From JAWLFY01 sp041685355 (GTDB lineage Bacteria > Planctomycetota > Planctomycetia > Pirellulales > Pirellulaceae): a DNA stretch of 64,000 nucleotides. The stretch spans positions 62,001 through 126,000 of the forward strand of contig JAWLFY010000001.1 of the NCBI GenBank assembly GCA_041685355.1. The letters are read 5' to 3'. Below the pieces are notes generated by a model. It worked only from the letters and a program-made list of their open reading frames with translations, was not told the origin of the DNA and searched no databases. Both the position numbers and the translations under genes were made by a program. Below, piece after piece: positions 25,184-32,870 of the stretch (position 1 is its first letter; the number at the start of each line of letters is the position of its first letter).

Positions 25184-26647
25184 CTAGAAGTAGTAGCCGA
25201 AATTGATGTTGAAGCGTGTCTGCCAGTCCTCGCCCGGATTGGCGCCCAAACGGTTGCTGGTAAACGATCCCGGTGTCAATCCCGTCGTGTCGCCAAAGCC
25301 GTTCTCGTTGCCGACAAAGTCATTCCCGTCCGAAAACGCGAGGTCAAGATAGACGTACCATTGGCGGCGTGCCACGGCGGTACCGATGACGATCAGGTGG
25401 CTGTCGTTGAACGCGGCTTCTTCCTTCGCGATGACACTGTACTCCGCGTAGGGAACGAGATAGTCGATCCAATCGATGTCCGGGGTTTCGAACGAACGGC
25501 TCAACGAGACGGCCGGAACCCAGGCCTCGGCGGCAACGAGAGAGGGGAAATCGTAAGCCCCGAACTGAACAAGTTCCCCGCTCCCCAGCGGCTGCGCGGC
25601 ATCGACATCATAGCGGTAAGAAGACAGCTGGGCCGCCAGCGTCCAGCGTTGCCATGTCTTCACCATGTGCACGGAACCGGCGAAGTGACTTCCGTCATCC
25701 TGCGGCCCGTTGCTGTCGAGCATTCCGTACTGCACGGAACCGCCCAAGTCGACGCGAACGGCGTGGCCAAAACGGTAAACCAGTCGGCCGTTAAACTGGT
25801 TCCGCTCCCGGTATCCCCGTCCGCTCTCGTCGACGACGTCGTACGAGTAACGCACACTATCCTTCGAAAAGTTGTTGCCCGTTCCGTTGCCTTCGTCGGT
25901 CAGGTAGTAGCCGAGGTCGAGGGTCCAGCCGCCGAAGGGCTTGGTGTACTTGAACCCCAGGTCCATATCGTCCGCGAGGCCGACGTAATAGTGCTGGTCA
26001 AAAAGCCAACTTTGGGAGACGCCGTAGGGGCCAGGGCCGAAGGGCACGCGGTTGATGCCCGCGCGGAACCGGCTCTCGTCCACGAAGTCATAACCGAGCC
26101 AAGCGGTGTGGACGAAGTGGAACGTGTCGCTGTTGCTGCCCTGGTAACCGGGATAGAAGCGATACTCGACTTTGCCGAGCAAGTTGTTCCGGCGGTAATC
26201 GAGGTCGACACGGAAGGTATCCAGGCTGAAGGAACCGCCATCGCCGCGTGTCCCGCCGCCTCGTCTCTCCTCGTCGACGTAGTCACCGACCGTGTAGTTG
26301 GTGCGCATCGCTCCGCCGATTTCGAGCGTGCCGCCTAACACGTTTTCGAACCTGATCTTGGCGGATTCGGCGTCAACCTCTTGCTCAACCTTTTCCGCGA
26401 CCGGGACCAGTTCCGGTGCGGCCGGCCCGCCCGGTTCACCCGGTGCGGCCGGTTCGCCCAGTTCACCCGGCGCGGCCGGTTCACCCGGCGCGGCTGGCTC
26501 GGCCGATGCGCCCGGTTCGGCTGGGGGCTGGAGCGATCCCGCGGGGGTCTCGGCTTGCGCGGGGGTTGCCCTCCCCGAAACCGCGAACAGCGGGACCAGC
26601 AGCAGAAGCTGGGCATTTCGGCTCGGACGGCCTTTGCTCCGGTTCAT
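25184..26647 (-). CDS. Outer-membrane porin-like beta-barrel
   Basis: A 487-residue OprO/OprP-like porin. The signal peptide is NAQLLLLVPLFAVSGRATPAQA. It is followed by a Pro/Ala/Glu/Gly linker made of GEPAAP-type repeats, then alternating beta-strands (TLEIGGAMRTNYTVG, NLLGKVEYRFYPGY, MDLGFKYTKPFGGWTLDLGYYLTD), ending in FNINFGYYF with the terminal Phe expected for barrel insertion by the BAM machinery. ATG 26647 is preceded by GGGAGGG. It is divergent from the DUF1080 gene. Base composition is a little lower in GC than neighbours. Substrate cannot be read. Confidence 0.85.
   Translation of the reverse strand: MNRSKGRPSRNAQLLLLVPLFAVSGRATPAQAETPAGSLQPPAEPGASAEPAAPGEPAAPGELGEPAAPGEPGGPAAPELVPVAEKVEQEVDAESAKIRFENVLGGTLEIGGAMRTNYTVGDYVDEERRGGGTRGDGGSFSLDTFRVDLDYRRNNLLGKVEYRFYPGYQGSNSDTFHFVHTAWLGYDFVDESRFRAGINRVPFGPGPYGVSQSWLFDQHYYVGLADDMDLGFKYTKPFGGWTLDLGYYLTDEGNGTGNNFSKDSVRYSYDVVDESGRGYRERNQFNGRLVYRFGHAVRVDLGGSVQYGMLDSNGPQDDGSHFAGSVHMVKTWQRWTLAAQLSSYRYDVDAAQPLGSGELVQFGAYDFPSLVAAEAWVPAVSLSRSFETPDIDWIDYLVPYAEYSVIAKEEAAFNDSHLIVIGTAVARRQWYVYLDLAFSDGNDFVGNENGFGDTTGLTPGSFTSNRLGANPGEDWQTRFNINFGYYF
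26435..26497. repeat. Degenerate tandem repeat, about 3 x 18 bp
   Basis: Units of the form ttcacccggcgcggccgg, with one half unit, inside the porin linker. On the minus strand they encode GEPAAP repeats. Copies differ by one or two bases. Confidence 0.85.
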
Positions 26648-27034
26648 TTTCCCTCCCCCGATGGTTTTTCTCGGACGGTATGAAAATCCGGTCCCCGATG
26701 TAAAGGAATAAATCGGTCTCTTCTTCGTTTCTCCGTTCATTTTTGAGGCGACCGCGTTCCGGTGCGGCACATCGGGCAGGTTGATCCCGAGGGTGGAAGG
26801 GTCGCGGGCCCGCCCGTTTCGGAGGCCGAGGCGGGAAAGGTTCGACGACGGGAAAGTGCGACGAGTCGTGCCGAGCGGAAAGGGCGTCCTTTCGGTCTCG
26901 TCGCTGGAGGATCGGGGCGGTCGAGGCTATGCTGGGTGACGGTCGGTCGGGCCGGAGACGCTCGCGAGCCTGACCGGTCGATAGCCACCGATGTCCCCCC
27001 CACTTCTGTCCCACCTCAGAGTAGCGCCACCCCG
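26648..27034. other. Divergent intergenic region, porin / DUF1080 protein
   Basis: A 387-bp gap between two divergent starts. It should contain both promoters. I see no gene, hairpin with T-run, or repeat; in-frame extension of the DUF1080 frame upstream looks like chance Arg-rich sequence. Confidence 0.6.
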
Positions 27035-28348
27035 ATGAAACACCTGATGCCCGCCTGCCGTGCTGTTTGCTTTGCCCTGTTGCCGATCTTGGCACTCCCG
27101 CTTACCGCGGCGGAGCCCCCGGAAGGGTTCCGGGCGTTGTTCAACGGGGAGAACCTCGAGGGGTGGCACGGCCGGCCCCACTTCAGCCCGATCAAGCTTG
27201 CCGAGATGTCGGACGAAGAGCGGGCGGCGAAGATCGAAGAGTGGACCGAAGACGCCAAAAAGCACTGGACCGTCGAGGACGGCGAACTCGTCAACGACGG
27301 GAGCGGGGCCTACCTCGTGACCGACGAGGAGTTCCGCGACTACGAGCTGCTGATCGAGTACAAGACGGTCCCTCGGGCCGATAGCGGGATCTACTTGAAG
27401 GGGACCCCTCAGGTCCAGATTTGGGACTACACCGACCCGGCGAAATATAAGAACGACGCGAACCTCGGCAGCGGCGGTTTGTGGAACAACAGTCCGGGCG
27501 CCCCAGGGAAGAACCCGCTCGTGTTGGCCGACCGGCCGCTCGGGGAGTGGAACTCGTTCCGCATCATCCAAGTCGGCGCGCGGACGACCGTGTATCTGAA
27601 CGACAAGCTGGTCGTCGACAACGCGATCATGGAGAACTACTGGGACCGCGAATCGCCGCTGTTCGCCGAAGGCCCGATCGAGTTGCAAACGCACGGCGGC
27701 GAGATCCGTTGGCGGAACCTATTCGTCCGCGAGCTTTCGCCTCAGGAGGCGAACGAGGTGTTGGCGACGCACGAGAGCCAGGCGTTCGCGTCGATCTTCA
27801 ACGGGGACGACCTCAGCGGTTGGCAGGGGGCCGTCGACGATTACGAAGTCGTCGACGGGGCGATCCGCTGCCGCGAAGGGAAGGGGGGGACGCTGTTGAC
27901 GGAAAAGGAATATGCGAACTTCATCGCCCGCGTCGAGTTTCGCTTGCCGCCGGCAGGCAACAACGGGCTCGCGATCCGCGCCCCGCTTAGCGGCCACGTC
28001 GCCTACGACGCGATGACCGAGTTGCAGGTGATCGACAACGACCACCCCAAATACGAGAATCTCGACCCGCGACAATTTCACGGGAGCGCCTACGGGATGG
28101 TCGCGGCGGAGCGTGGTTTCCTCCGTCCGACGGGGGAATGGAATTTTCAGCAGGTCACCGTCGACGGGAGCACGATCCGGGTCGAGTTGAACGGCAACGT
28201 GATCCTCGACGCCGACTTGGCGGACGTGACCGAGTTCATGGGAGACCGTCCGCACCCGGGGAAGGATCGCGAGAGCGGCCATTTCGGGTTCGCCGGTCAC
28301 CGCGACCCGGTCGAGTTCCGGAACGTGACGATCCGCGAACTCCCGTAA
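27035..28348 (+). CDS. Two-domain DUF1080 (3-keto-disaccharide hydrolase-like) protein
   Basis: A 437-residue secreted protein (signal CFALLPILALPLTAAE). It contains two DUF1080/LamG-like domains in tandem: EGFRALFNGENLEGWHGRPH ... DSGIYLKGTPQVQIWDY and ASIFNGDDLSGWQGAVDDYE ... NNGLAIRAPLSG. These concanavalin-like sandwiches are very abundant in planctomycetes and some hydrolyse 3-keto-glycosides. ATG 27035 is preferred over upstream in-frame starts because it begins the signal peptide. It is convergent with the ACR3 gene. The two domains probably arose by duplication. Confidence 0.9.
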   Translation: MKHLMPACRAVCFALLPILALPLTAAEPPEGFRALFNGENLEGWHGRPHFSPIKLAEMSDEERAAKIEEWTEDAKKHWTVEDGELVNDGSGAYLVTDEEFRDYELLIEYKTVPRADSGIYLKGTPQVQIWDYTDPAKYKNDANLGSGGLWNNSPGAPGKNPLVLADRPLGEWNSFRIIQVGARTTVYLNDKLVVDNAIMENYWDRESPLFAEGPIELQTHGGEIRWRNLFVRELSPQEANEVLATHESQAFASIFNGDDLSGWQGAVDDYEVVDGAIRCREGKGGTLLTEKEYANFIARVEFRLPPAGNNGLAIRAPLSGHVAYDAMTELQVIDNDHPKYENLDPRQFHGSAYGMVAAERGFLRPTGEWNFQQVTVDGSTIRVELNGNVILDADLADVTEFMGDRPHPGKDRESGHFGFAGHRDPVEFRNVTIRELP

Positions 28349-28368
28349 CCCGGGCCGACTTGGAGGGA

Positions 28369-29559
28369 TCAACGGTCGGCGGGAAACCAGTGGCGGGTGA
28401 TTCCGCAGAACTTCACCAGCGCGAGCATCAGCGGGACCTCGATCAGCACACCGACGACGGTGGCGAGGGCGGCGCCCGATGACAGGCCGAACAGCATTAC
28501 CGCGGTCGCGATCGCGACCTCGAAGTGGTTGGACGCGCCGATTAGCGCCGTCGGCGCCGCGTTCTCGTAGCTCAAGCCGAACCATTTGGACGCGCCGTAT
28601 CCCAGGAAAAAGATCAAGATCGTCTGCACGAACAACGGGATCGCGATCCAGAGGATGATCAGCGGGTTCGATAAGATGACGTCCCCCTTGAACGAGAACA
28701 GCAGCACCAGCGTGATCAATAACGCGGCGATCGTGACGGGCGTCAGCAGGTGCAGGAAACGTTCTCGAAACCAGAGTTCACCCTTCCAGGCCAGGAGCCA
28801 TCGGCGTGAGAAGTAGCCCGCCACGAGAGGCAACGCGACGTAGATCCCGATCGACAGCAACAACGCCTGCCACGGCACCGGCAATTGCCCGACACCGAGC
28901 AGGTATCCGCCGATGGCGCCGTACAGGACGAGCATTGTCAACGAGTTGATCGCCACCATTACCAACGTGTGGCCGACGTTTCCCCGTGCCAGGTGGCTCC
29001 AGACCAGGACCATCGCGGTGCACGGTGCGACGCCCAGCAAGATGCATCCCGCCAGGTAGCTTCGCCACAACGGAATCTCGAGCATCTTCACGCCGTCGCG
29101 GACGACCACGACGCCGGACCCGTAAGCGTCGCCTTCGTCCACCGACGCCCCGAGCGGAACCTTGACGTGGTCGACGGCGTCGGGGCCGATCAGCGGCAAC
29201 AGCAAGGTTCCCAGGAAAAATGCGGCCACCGCGTACATCGTGAACGGTTTGATCGCCCAATTGATAAAGAGCGTCAGGCCGACGGGCTGATAGGCACGCC
29301 CCGCTTGCAAGACTTCCGTGAAGTCGATCTTGACCATGATGGGATACATCATGAAGAACAAACAGAGTGCGATCGGGATCGAAACGACCGGGGCCCCGTC
29401 GACCGAGATCGCCAACTTGTCCAAGGTTTGCGCGAGTCCCGGCATGAGCTTGCCGACGACGATTCCGACCGCAATGCAAATGACAACCCACAGCGTCAGA
29501 TAGCGCTCGAAAAACTTCATCCCGGGTGACGAATCGGCGTCACAACGTTGATCAGACAT
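28369..29559 (-). CDS. acr3: ACR3-family arsenite efflux permease
   Basis: Polytopic pump (about ten helices) exporting arsenite. The conserved thiolate Cys is in GVAPCTAMVLVWSH, and the family motif ALIGASNHFEVAIA is intact. Compared with typical ACR3 proteins it has an extra hydrophilic loop of about 30 residues before that helix (VDHVKVPLGASVDEGDAYGS, then VVVVRDGVKMLEIP). It starts at ATG 29559 and lies 30 bp downstream of arsA, with which it must be co-transcribed. ACR3 can act alone or be energised by ArsA; the linkage here supports ATP-driven efflux. Confidence 0.92.
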   Translation of the reverse strand: MSDQRCDADSSPGMKFFERYLTLWVVICIAVGIVVGKLMPGLAQTLDKLAISVDGAPVVSIPIALCLFFMMYPIMVKIDFTEVLQAGRAYQPVGLTLFINWAIKPFTMYAVAAFFLGTLLLPLIGPDAVDHVKVPLGASVDEGDAYGSGVVVVRDGVKMLEIPLWRSYLAGCILLGVAPCTAMVLVWSHLARGNVGHTLVMVAINSLTMLVLYGAIGGYLLGVGQLPVPWQALLLSIGIYVALPLVAGYFSRRWLLAWKGELWFRERFLHLLTPVTIAALLITLVLLFSFKGDVILSNPLIILWIAIPLFVQTILIFFLGYGASKWFGLSYENAAPTALIGASNHFEVAIATAVMLFGLSSGAALATVVGVLIEVPLMLALVKFCGITRHWFPADR

Positions 29560-29589
29560 AGTTTCCGTACTTCCACGAGTGCCTTGGGA

Positions 29590-31428
29590 TTACTCTCGCA
29601 TCGTCGGCTGGCGATGCTGATAGAGCGAGCGGATGCCGGCCGGGCCGACGGGGGGCACCGGTTGCCAAGCGAGGAGCGCCGCGCGCGAGGCGTGTCCGTC
29701 ACAGACTTCGCGGACGTAGGCCGCCTCGTGAGCTTGCCGGCCCTTGAGCACGGGATCGCTGAGCGTGAGTGGCGTCAGCGTTTGGTTGATCACCCAAGCG
29801 TACGGTTCGATCTCGGCCCGCCGCAGGTCACGCTGCAGTGACGCGGCCTCGTGCACCGGGGTTGCCTCGGCCAGCGTGACGATCAGCACTCGCGTGAAAT
29901 CGGGGTCGCGGAGTCGCGGTAACAGGTTTTCGACCGATTCGGGCATCCGGGTCGATTGGCGGGTGACCTCGTGGTGATAGGCGAGCGCGGCATCGAGGAG
30001 CAGCACCGTGTGCCCGGTGGGGGCGGTATCGAGCACGACGAAGCGGTCGTTGCCTTCCGCGACCGCTTCGGCGAAGGCGCGGAAGACCGCGATCTCCTCG
30101 GTGCAGGGGGAACGAAGGTCTTCGGCCAACAGCGCCCGGCCCTGATCGTCCAGGTCGGCCCCGGCGGTCCGCATCACCTCTTCAGAATAGAGGCGAGTTT
30201 CCTCCGCCGGGTCGATCCGGCTGACCGTCATGCCGGGGAGCGAATCGCCGGCCACGGCCGCCGCCACGTGCGCCGCCGGGTCGGTCGTCGAGAGGTGGAC
30301 GCGGTGCCCGCGCTCGGCGAGCGCGATCGCGACGGCCGCGGCGACGGTCGTTTTCCCGACGCCCCCTTTGCCCATCGCCAAGATCACCCCGTGCCCGGGT
30401 GCGGCGAGATCGTCAATGAGATCGCCCAGTGTCCCCGCCGACGTTCCCGCCGACGTTTCGAGTGACCCCGCCGAGGACGAACCGGTCGAGGACGAACCCG
30501 TTAAGGTGTCTCGGTCCGTGACGACCGCCGCCGGCAGCGCAAACGATCCCGGCTGGCCGAGCCCCCGCAGGGCGTCGATCCCGAGTAGGCTGTGGGTCGC
30601 CAAGGGGATGACGGTGCGGGGAAGTTCATCGAGTTCGCTTGAGATTTGGTCGATCGCTTCCGATGCCCGCCGCTGCATCGCCACCGCGATCGGGTCCTCG
30701 AGGTCGTTGGCTTGAAACAGGCCGTTGACCACTAAGTGTTGGTTGTTGACCCCCAAGGCCGACAGCTCGCCGCTGGTACGGGCCGCTTCACGCAAGGCGG
30801 TCGGCTCCGGCCGCGTGACGAGCACCAGGGTGGTCGAGTCAGGATCCCCCAGCGAGCGCACGGTTTTCTGGTAGAGCGCTTGCTGGGCTTGCAACCCAGC
30901 CAGCGGGCCCAAGCAGGAGGTCCCGGTGGTGTTCGTTGCCATGAAGCCGGACCATGCGGAGGGGAGCGTCAACAGACGCAACGTGTGTCCGGTCGGGGCG
31001 GTGTCAAAGATCACGTGGTCGTAACCGCTCGTCGCGTCGGCATCCCCCAACAGCCTCGCGAACTCGTCGAACGCGGCGATCTCGAGGGTGCAAGACCCGG
31101 AGAACTGCTCTTCCATGCTGGCCACCGCGGCATCGGGCAAGACGCCACGATACGGCCCCACCATCCGTTCCCGGTAATCCGCCGCGGCCTGTTCGGGGTC
31201 GAGGTTCATCGCGGACATTCCGGGCACCGCCGAGATCGGCGTCGGGTGATGTCCCAGCGGCGTCCCCAGCACCTCGTCCAGGTTCGAAGCGGGGTCGGTG
31301 GAAACGAGCAGCACCCGTTTGCCGGCGTCGGCGAGCCGTACCGCGGCGGCACAGGCGACCGACGTTTTGCCAACGCCCCCTTTGCCGGTGAAGAACAGAT
31401 TGCGCGTCGGACGTTCTAAGAATTGCAT
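29590..31428 (-). CDS. arsA: Arsenical pump ATPase, two-domain
   Basis: Cytoplasmic ATPase energising arsenite efflux. It has two P-loop domains, GKGGVGKT at residues 15-22 and again at 353-360, joined by a linker of about 40 residues. The metalloid-binding cysteines are present: Cys113 (SGSCTLE), Cys172 (TSCLGP) and Cys442 (SPCTEE), matching Cys113, 172 and 422 of the enterobacterial enzyme. The DTAPTGHT signal-transduction motif occurs in both halves. The linker is encoded partly by 12- and 15-bp tandem repeats (GSSSTGSSSAG, SAGTSAGT). ATG 31428. It is first in an operon with the ACR3 permease. No arsR, arsC or arsD was found nearby. Confidence 0.96.
   Translation of the reverse strand: MQFLERPTRNLFFTGKGGVGKTSVACAAAVRLADAGKRVLLVSTDPASNLDEVLGTPLGHHPTPISAVPGMSAMNLDPEQAAADYRERMVGPYRGVLPDAAVASMEEQFSGSCTLEIAAFDEFARLLGDADATSGYDHVIFDTAPTGHTLRLLTLPSAWSGFMATNTTGTSCLGPLAGLQAQQALYQKTVRSLGDPDSTTLVLVTRPEPTALREAARTSGELSALGVNNQHLVVNGLFQANDLEDPIAVAMQRRASEAIDQISSELDELPRTVIPLATHSLLGIDALRGLGQPGSFALPAAVVTDRDTLTGSSSTGSSSAGSLETSAGTSAGTLGDLIDDLAAPGHGVILAMGKGGVGKTTVAAAVAIALAERGHRVHLSTTDPAAHVAAAVAGDSLPGMTVSRIDPAEETRLYSEEVMRTAGADLDDQGRALLAEDLRSPCTEEIAVFRAFAEAVAEGNDRFVVLDTAPTGHTVLLLDAALAYHHEVTRQSTRMPESVENLLPRLRDPDFTRVLIVTLAEATPVHEAASLQRDLRRAEIEPYAWVINQTLTPLTLSDPVLKGRQAHEAAYVREVCDGHASRAALLAWQPVPPVGPAGIRSLYQHRQPTMRE
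30434..30502. repeat. Two tandem repeats in arsA linker (2 x 12, 2 x 15 bp)
   Basis: cccgccgacgtt twice (30434-30457) and gaggacgaaccggtc followed by gaggacgaacccgtt (30473-30502). Both are in frame and lie in the inter-domain linker of ArsA. Confidence 0.9.
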
Positions 31429-31478
31429 CGCTCCACTCGGCTCTGATCGTCTCGAGATCCTAGACTCGCCTGAACCAC

Positions 31479-31505
31479 ATATCGCTCATCTACGATTAAC
31501 GATAT
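31479..31505 (-). promoter_or_regulatory. Candidate ArsR/SmtB-type operator for arsA-acr3
   Basis: Perfect inverted repeat atatcg ... cgatat with a 15-bp spacer, plus an inner atcg ... cgat pair, in an AT-rich patch about 50 bp upstream of the arsA start. Such palindromes are typical targets of ArsR/SmtB repressors. The repressor gene itself is not in this window. Confidence 0.5.
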
Positions 31506-31660
31506 CGGCATCCCGCCTGGGAGTCAATGAGCGAAACGGCATGGCGACCGCCTGCAGTTTTCCGGTCCCAGTTTGGGTATGATGGCCAGCCGGGACTCGC
31601 GGCGATCCGATCACGGGGGATCCCCCGTGTCGAGACTTTGCATGACCCTTCGCCACCGTG

Positions 31661-31740
31661 TCCGGCCCGATCACCGCGTCTCCGGCCCGATCACCGCGTG
31701 TCCGGCCCGATCACCGCGTGTCCGGCCCGATCACCAGATG
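31661..31740. repeat. Tandem repeat, 4 x 20 bp
   Basis: Unit tccggcccgatcaccgcgtg; copies 2 and 3 identical, copy 1 with one change, copy 4 with two. It ends 28 bp before the ATG of the methyltransferase gene. The period is not a multiple of three, so it is probably not coding. Confidence 0.97.
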
Positions 31741-31768
31741 CCTGGCCCAACGAATTCGCGTTCACCTG

Positions 31769-32782
31769 ATGTTTGAACTTCGCTGTTCGGTCCGTGGCTG
31801 CGAGCGGACACTTGAGCACCGGGGTAGCGGGCTGACGTGTGGTTCGGGACATCATTTCGACCGGACGAAATGGGGTTACTGGAACGTGACGCAACCGCAG
31901 GACCATCGTTCGCGGAATCCGGGGGACGCGGAGTCGGCCGTGTTGGCCCGTCATCGCTGGCTCGAGCGGGGTTATGGCGGCGGCTTGGTCGAGGCGATCC
32001 GGCCTTGGTTGACGGAAGCGTTCACGGGGAGCGGTTCGGCGTCACCGCGGACGCTCGATTTGGGATGTGGCGAAGGCTGGTTCGGCGCGGCGATGTTTGC
32101 CGAAGACGCCGATGCGTATTGTGGGATCGATTTGTCGAAGCGGGCGATGCGGATCGCGGCGCGGCGTTGGCCGGAGGCGACATGGGTGTTGGCGAACGCG
32201 GACCGCGGGCTTCCGGTTCACGACGATTCGGTCGAGCGTGTGATCTCGTTATTCGGTCGTCGGCCGGTCACGGAGATCGGTCGGGTGATCGACGCGGCGG
32301 GAATTTGTCTCGTCGCGATCCCGGCGGAGGACGACTTGATCGAGCTCCGCGAGCGGGTTCAGAAGTCGGGACATCGACGAAGCCGCTGGGAGGCCGTCGT
32401 CGAGGAGATGGGCGGCGGGGGACTCGATTGCGTCGGTCGGTCGACGTGGAGGGAGCGGGTGAGGTTGGAGCCGGACGCGATCACCGACGCGTTGGCGATG
32501 ACGTACCGCGGCGCGCGTCATGCCGAGCAGGCCCGTGCGCGGGAGCTCACCGCGACCGAGGTGACGCTCGCTGCGGAATTGCTGCTGTTCCGCCCCAAGC
32601 CGCCGACCGGTTGGACCGTCGGGGCGGGGGCGTTACCGTTCTATCCGGATCCTTCCTCGGGTGAATCACGCAGGCACAGGCTGAACGATGGACAAAAAGG
32701 CGAAGAAACGACTCGACGTGATCAACAAGAAGCTGCAGACCCTCCGTCCGCGGCTGACGGGATCGAGGGAACAGGCGGATGA
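31769..32782 (+). CDS. rRNA methyltransferase-like protein (RlmA family)
   Basis: SAM-dependent methyltransferase related to RlmA/RrmA, which methylates a guanine in 23S rRNA. A small zinc-binding N terminus is visible (LRCSVRGCERT, LTCGSGHHFDRTKWGYWN). The SAM-binding motif I is TLDLGCGEGWFG, followed by CGIDLSKRAMRIAARRWPE and ANADRGLPVHDDSVERVIS. The N terminus is fixed by ATG 31769, where homology-like sequence begins. The last 30 or so residues (ESRRHRLNDGQKGEETTRRD...) look like out-of-frame reading of the next gene, overlapping it by 95 bp; the true domain ends near residue 290. Zinc site and fold support the family; the target nucleotide is inferred. Confidence 0.8.
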   Translation: MFELRCSVRGCERTLEHRGSGLTCGSGHHFDRTKWGYWNVTQPQDHRSRNPGDAESAVLARHRWLERGYGGGLVEAIRPWLTEAFTGSGSASPRTLDLGCGEGWFGAAMFAEDADAYCGIDLSKRAMRIAARRWPEATWVLANADRGLPVHDDSVERVISLFGRRPVTEIGRVIDAAGICLVAIPAEDDLIELRERVQKSGHRRSRWEAVVEEMGGGGLDCVGRSTWRERVRLEPDAITDALAMTYRGARHAEQARARELTATEVTLAAELLLFRPKPPTGWTVGAGALPFYPDPSSGESRRHRLNDGQKGEETTRRDQQEAADPPSAADGIEGTGG

Positions 32783-32861
32783 CGCGGAGGAACTGCGTCA
32801 GCTTGAGGAAGAGATCGCGTCGCTCGAGGCGGAGGCAAAGCGTTTAAAGGGGCAACCTTGA
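32688..32861 (+). CDS. Small charged coiled-coil protein
   Basis: A 57-residue protein starting MDKKAKKRLDVINKKLQTLR and ending in EAEAKRLKGQP, nearly all helical and highly charged, a pattern that I recall from small conserved planctomycete proteins. ATG 32688. It lies within the 3' part of the methyltransferase reading frame but in another frame, overlapping it by 95 bp. Codon use and the clean heptad-like pattern favour this frame as the real coding one, so the methyltransferase tail is probably run-on. It could bind nucleic acid; function unknown. Confidence 0.75.
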   Translation: MDKKAKKRLDVINKKLQTLRPRLTGSREQADDAEELRQLEEEIASLEAEAKRLKGQP

Positions 32862-32870
32862 TCCGGTTCG

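Larger units (their letters stand above)
31429..31768. other. Divergent region, arsA / methyltransferase
   Basis: 340 bp between divergent starts. It contains a candidate ArsR-type operator near arsA and four 20-bp tandem copies near the methyltransferase gene. No gene is supported. Confidence 0.7.

Noticed and set aside
31661..31740. Possible CRISPR array
   Set aside because: The copies touch each other with no spacers, and no cas genes are present; it is a simple tandem repeat.
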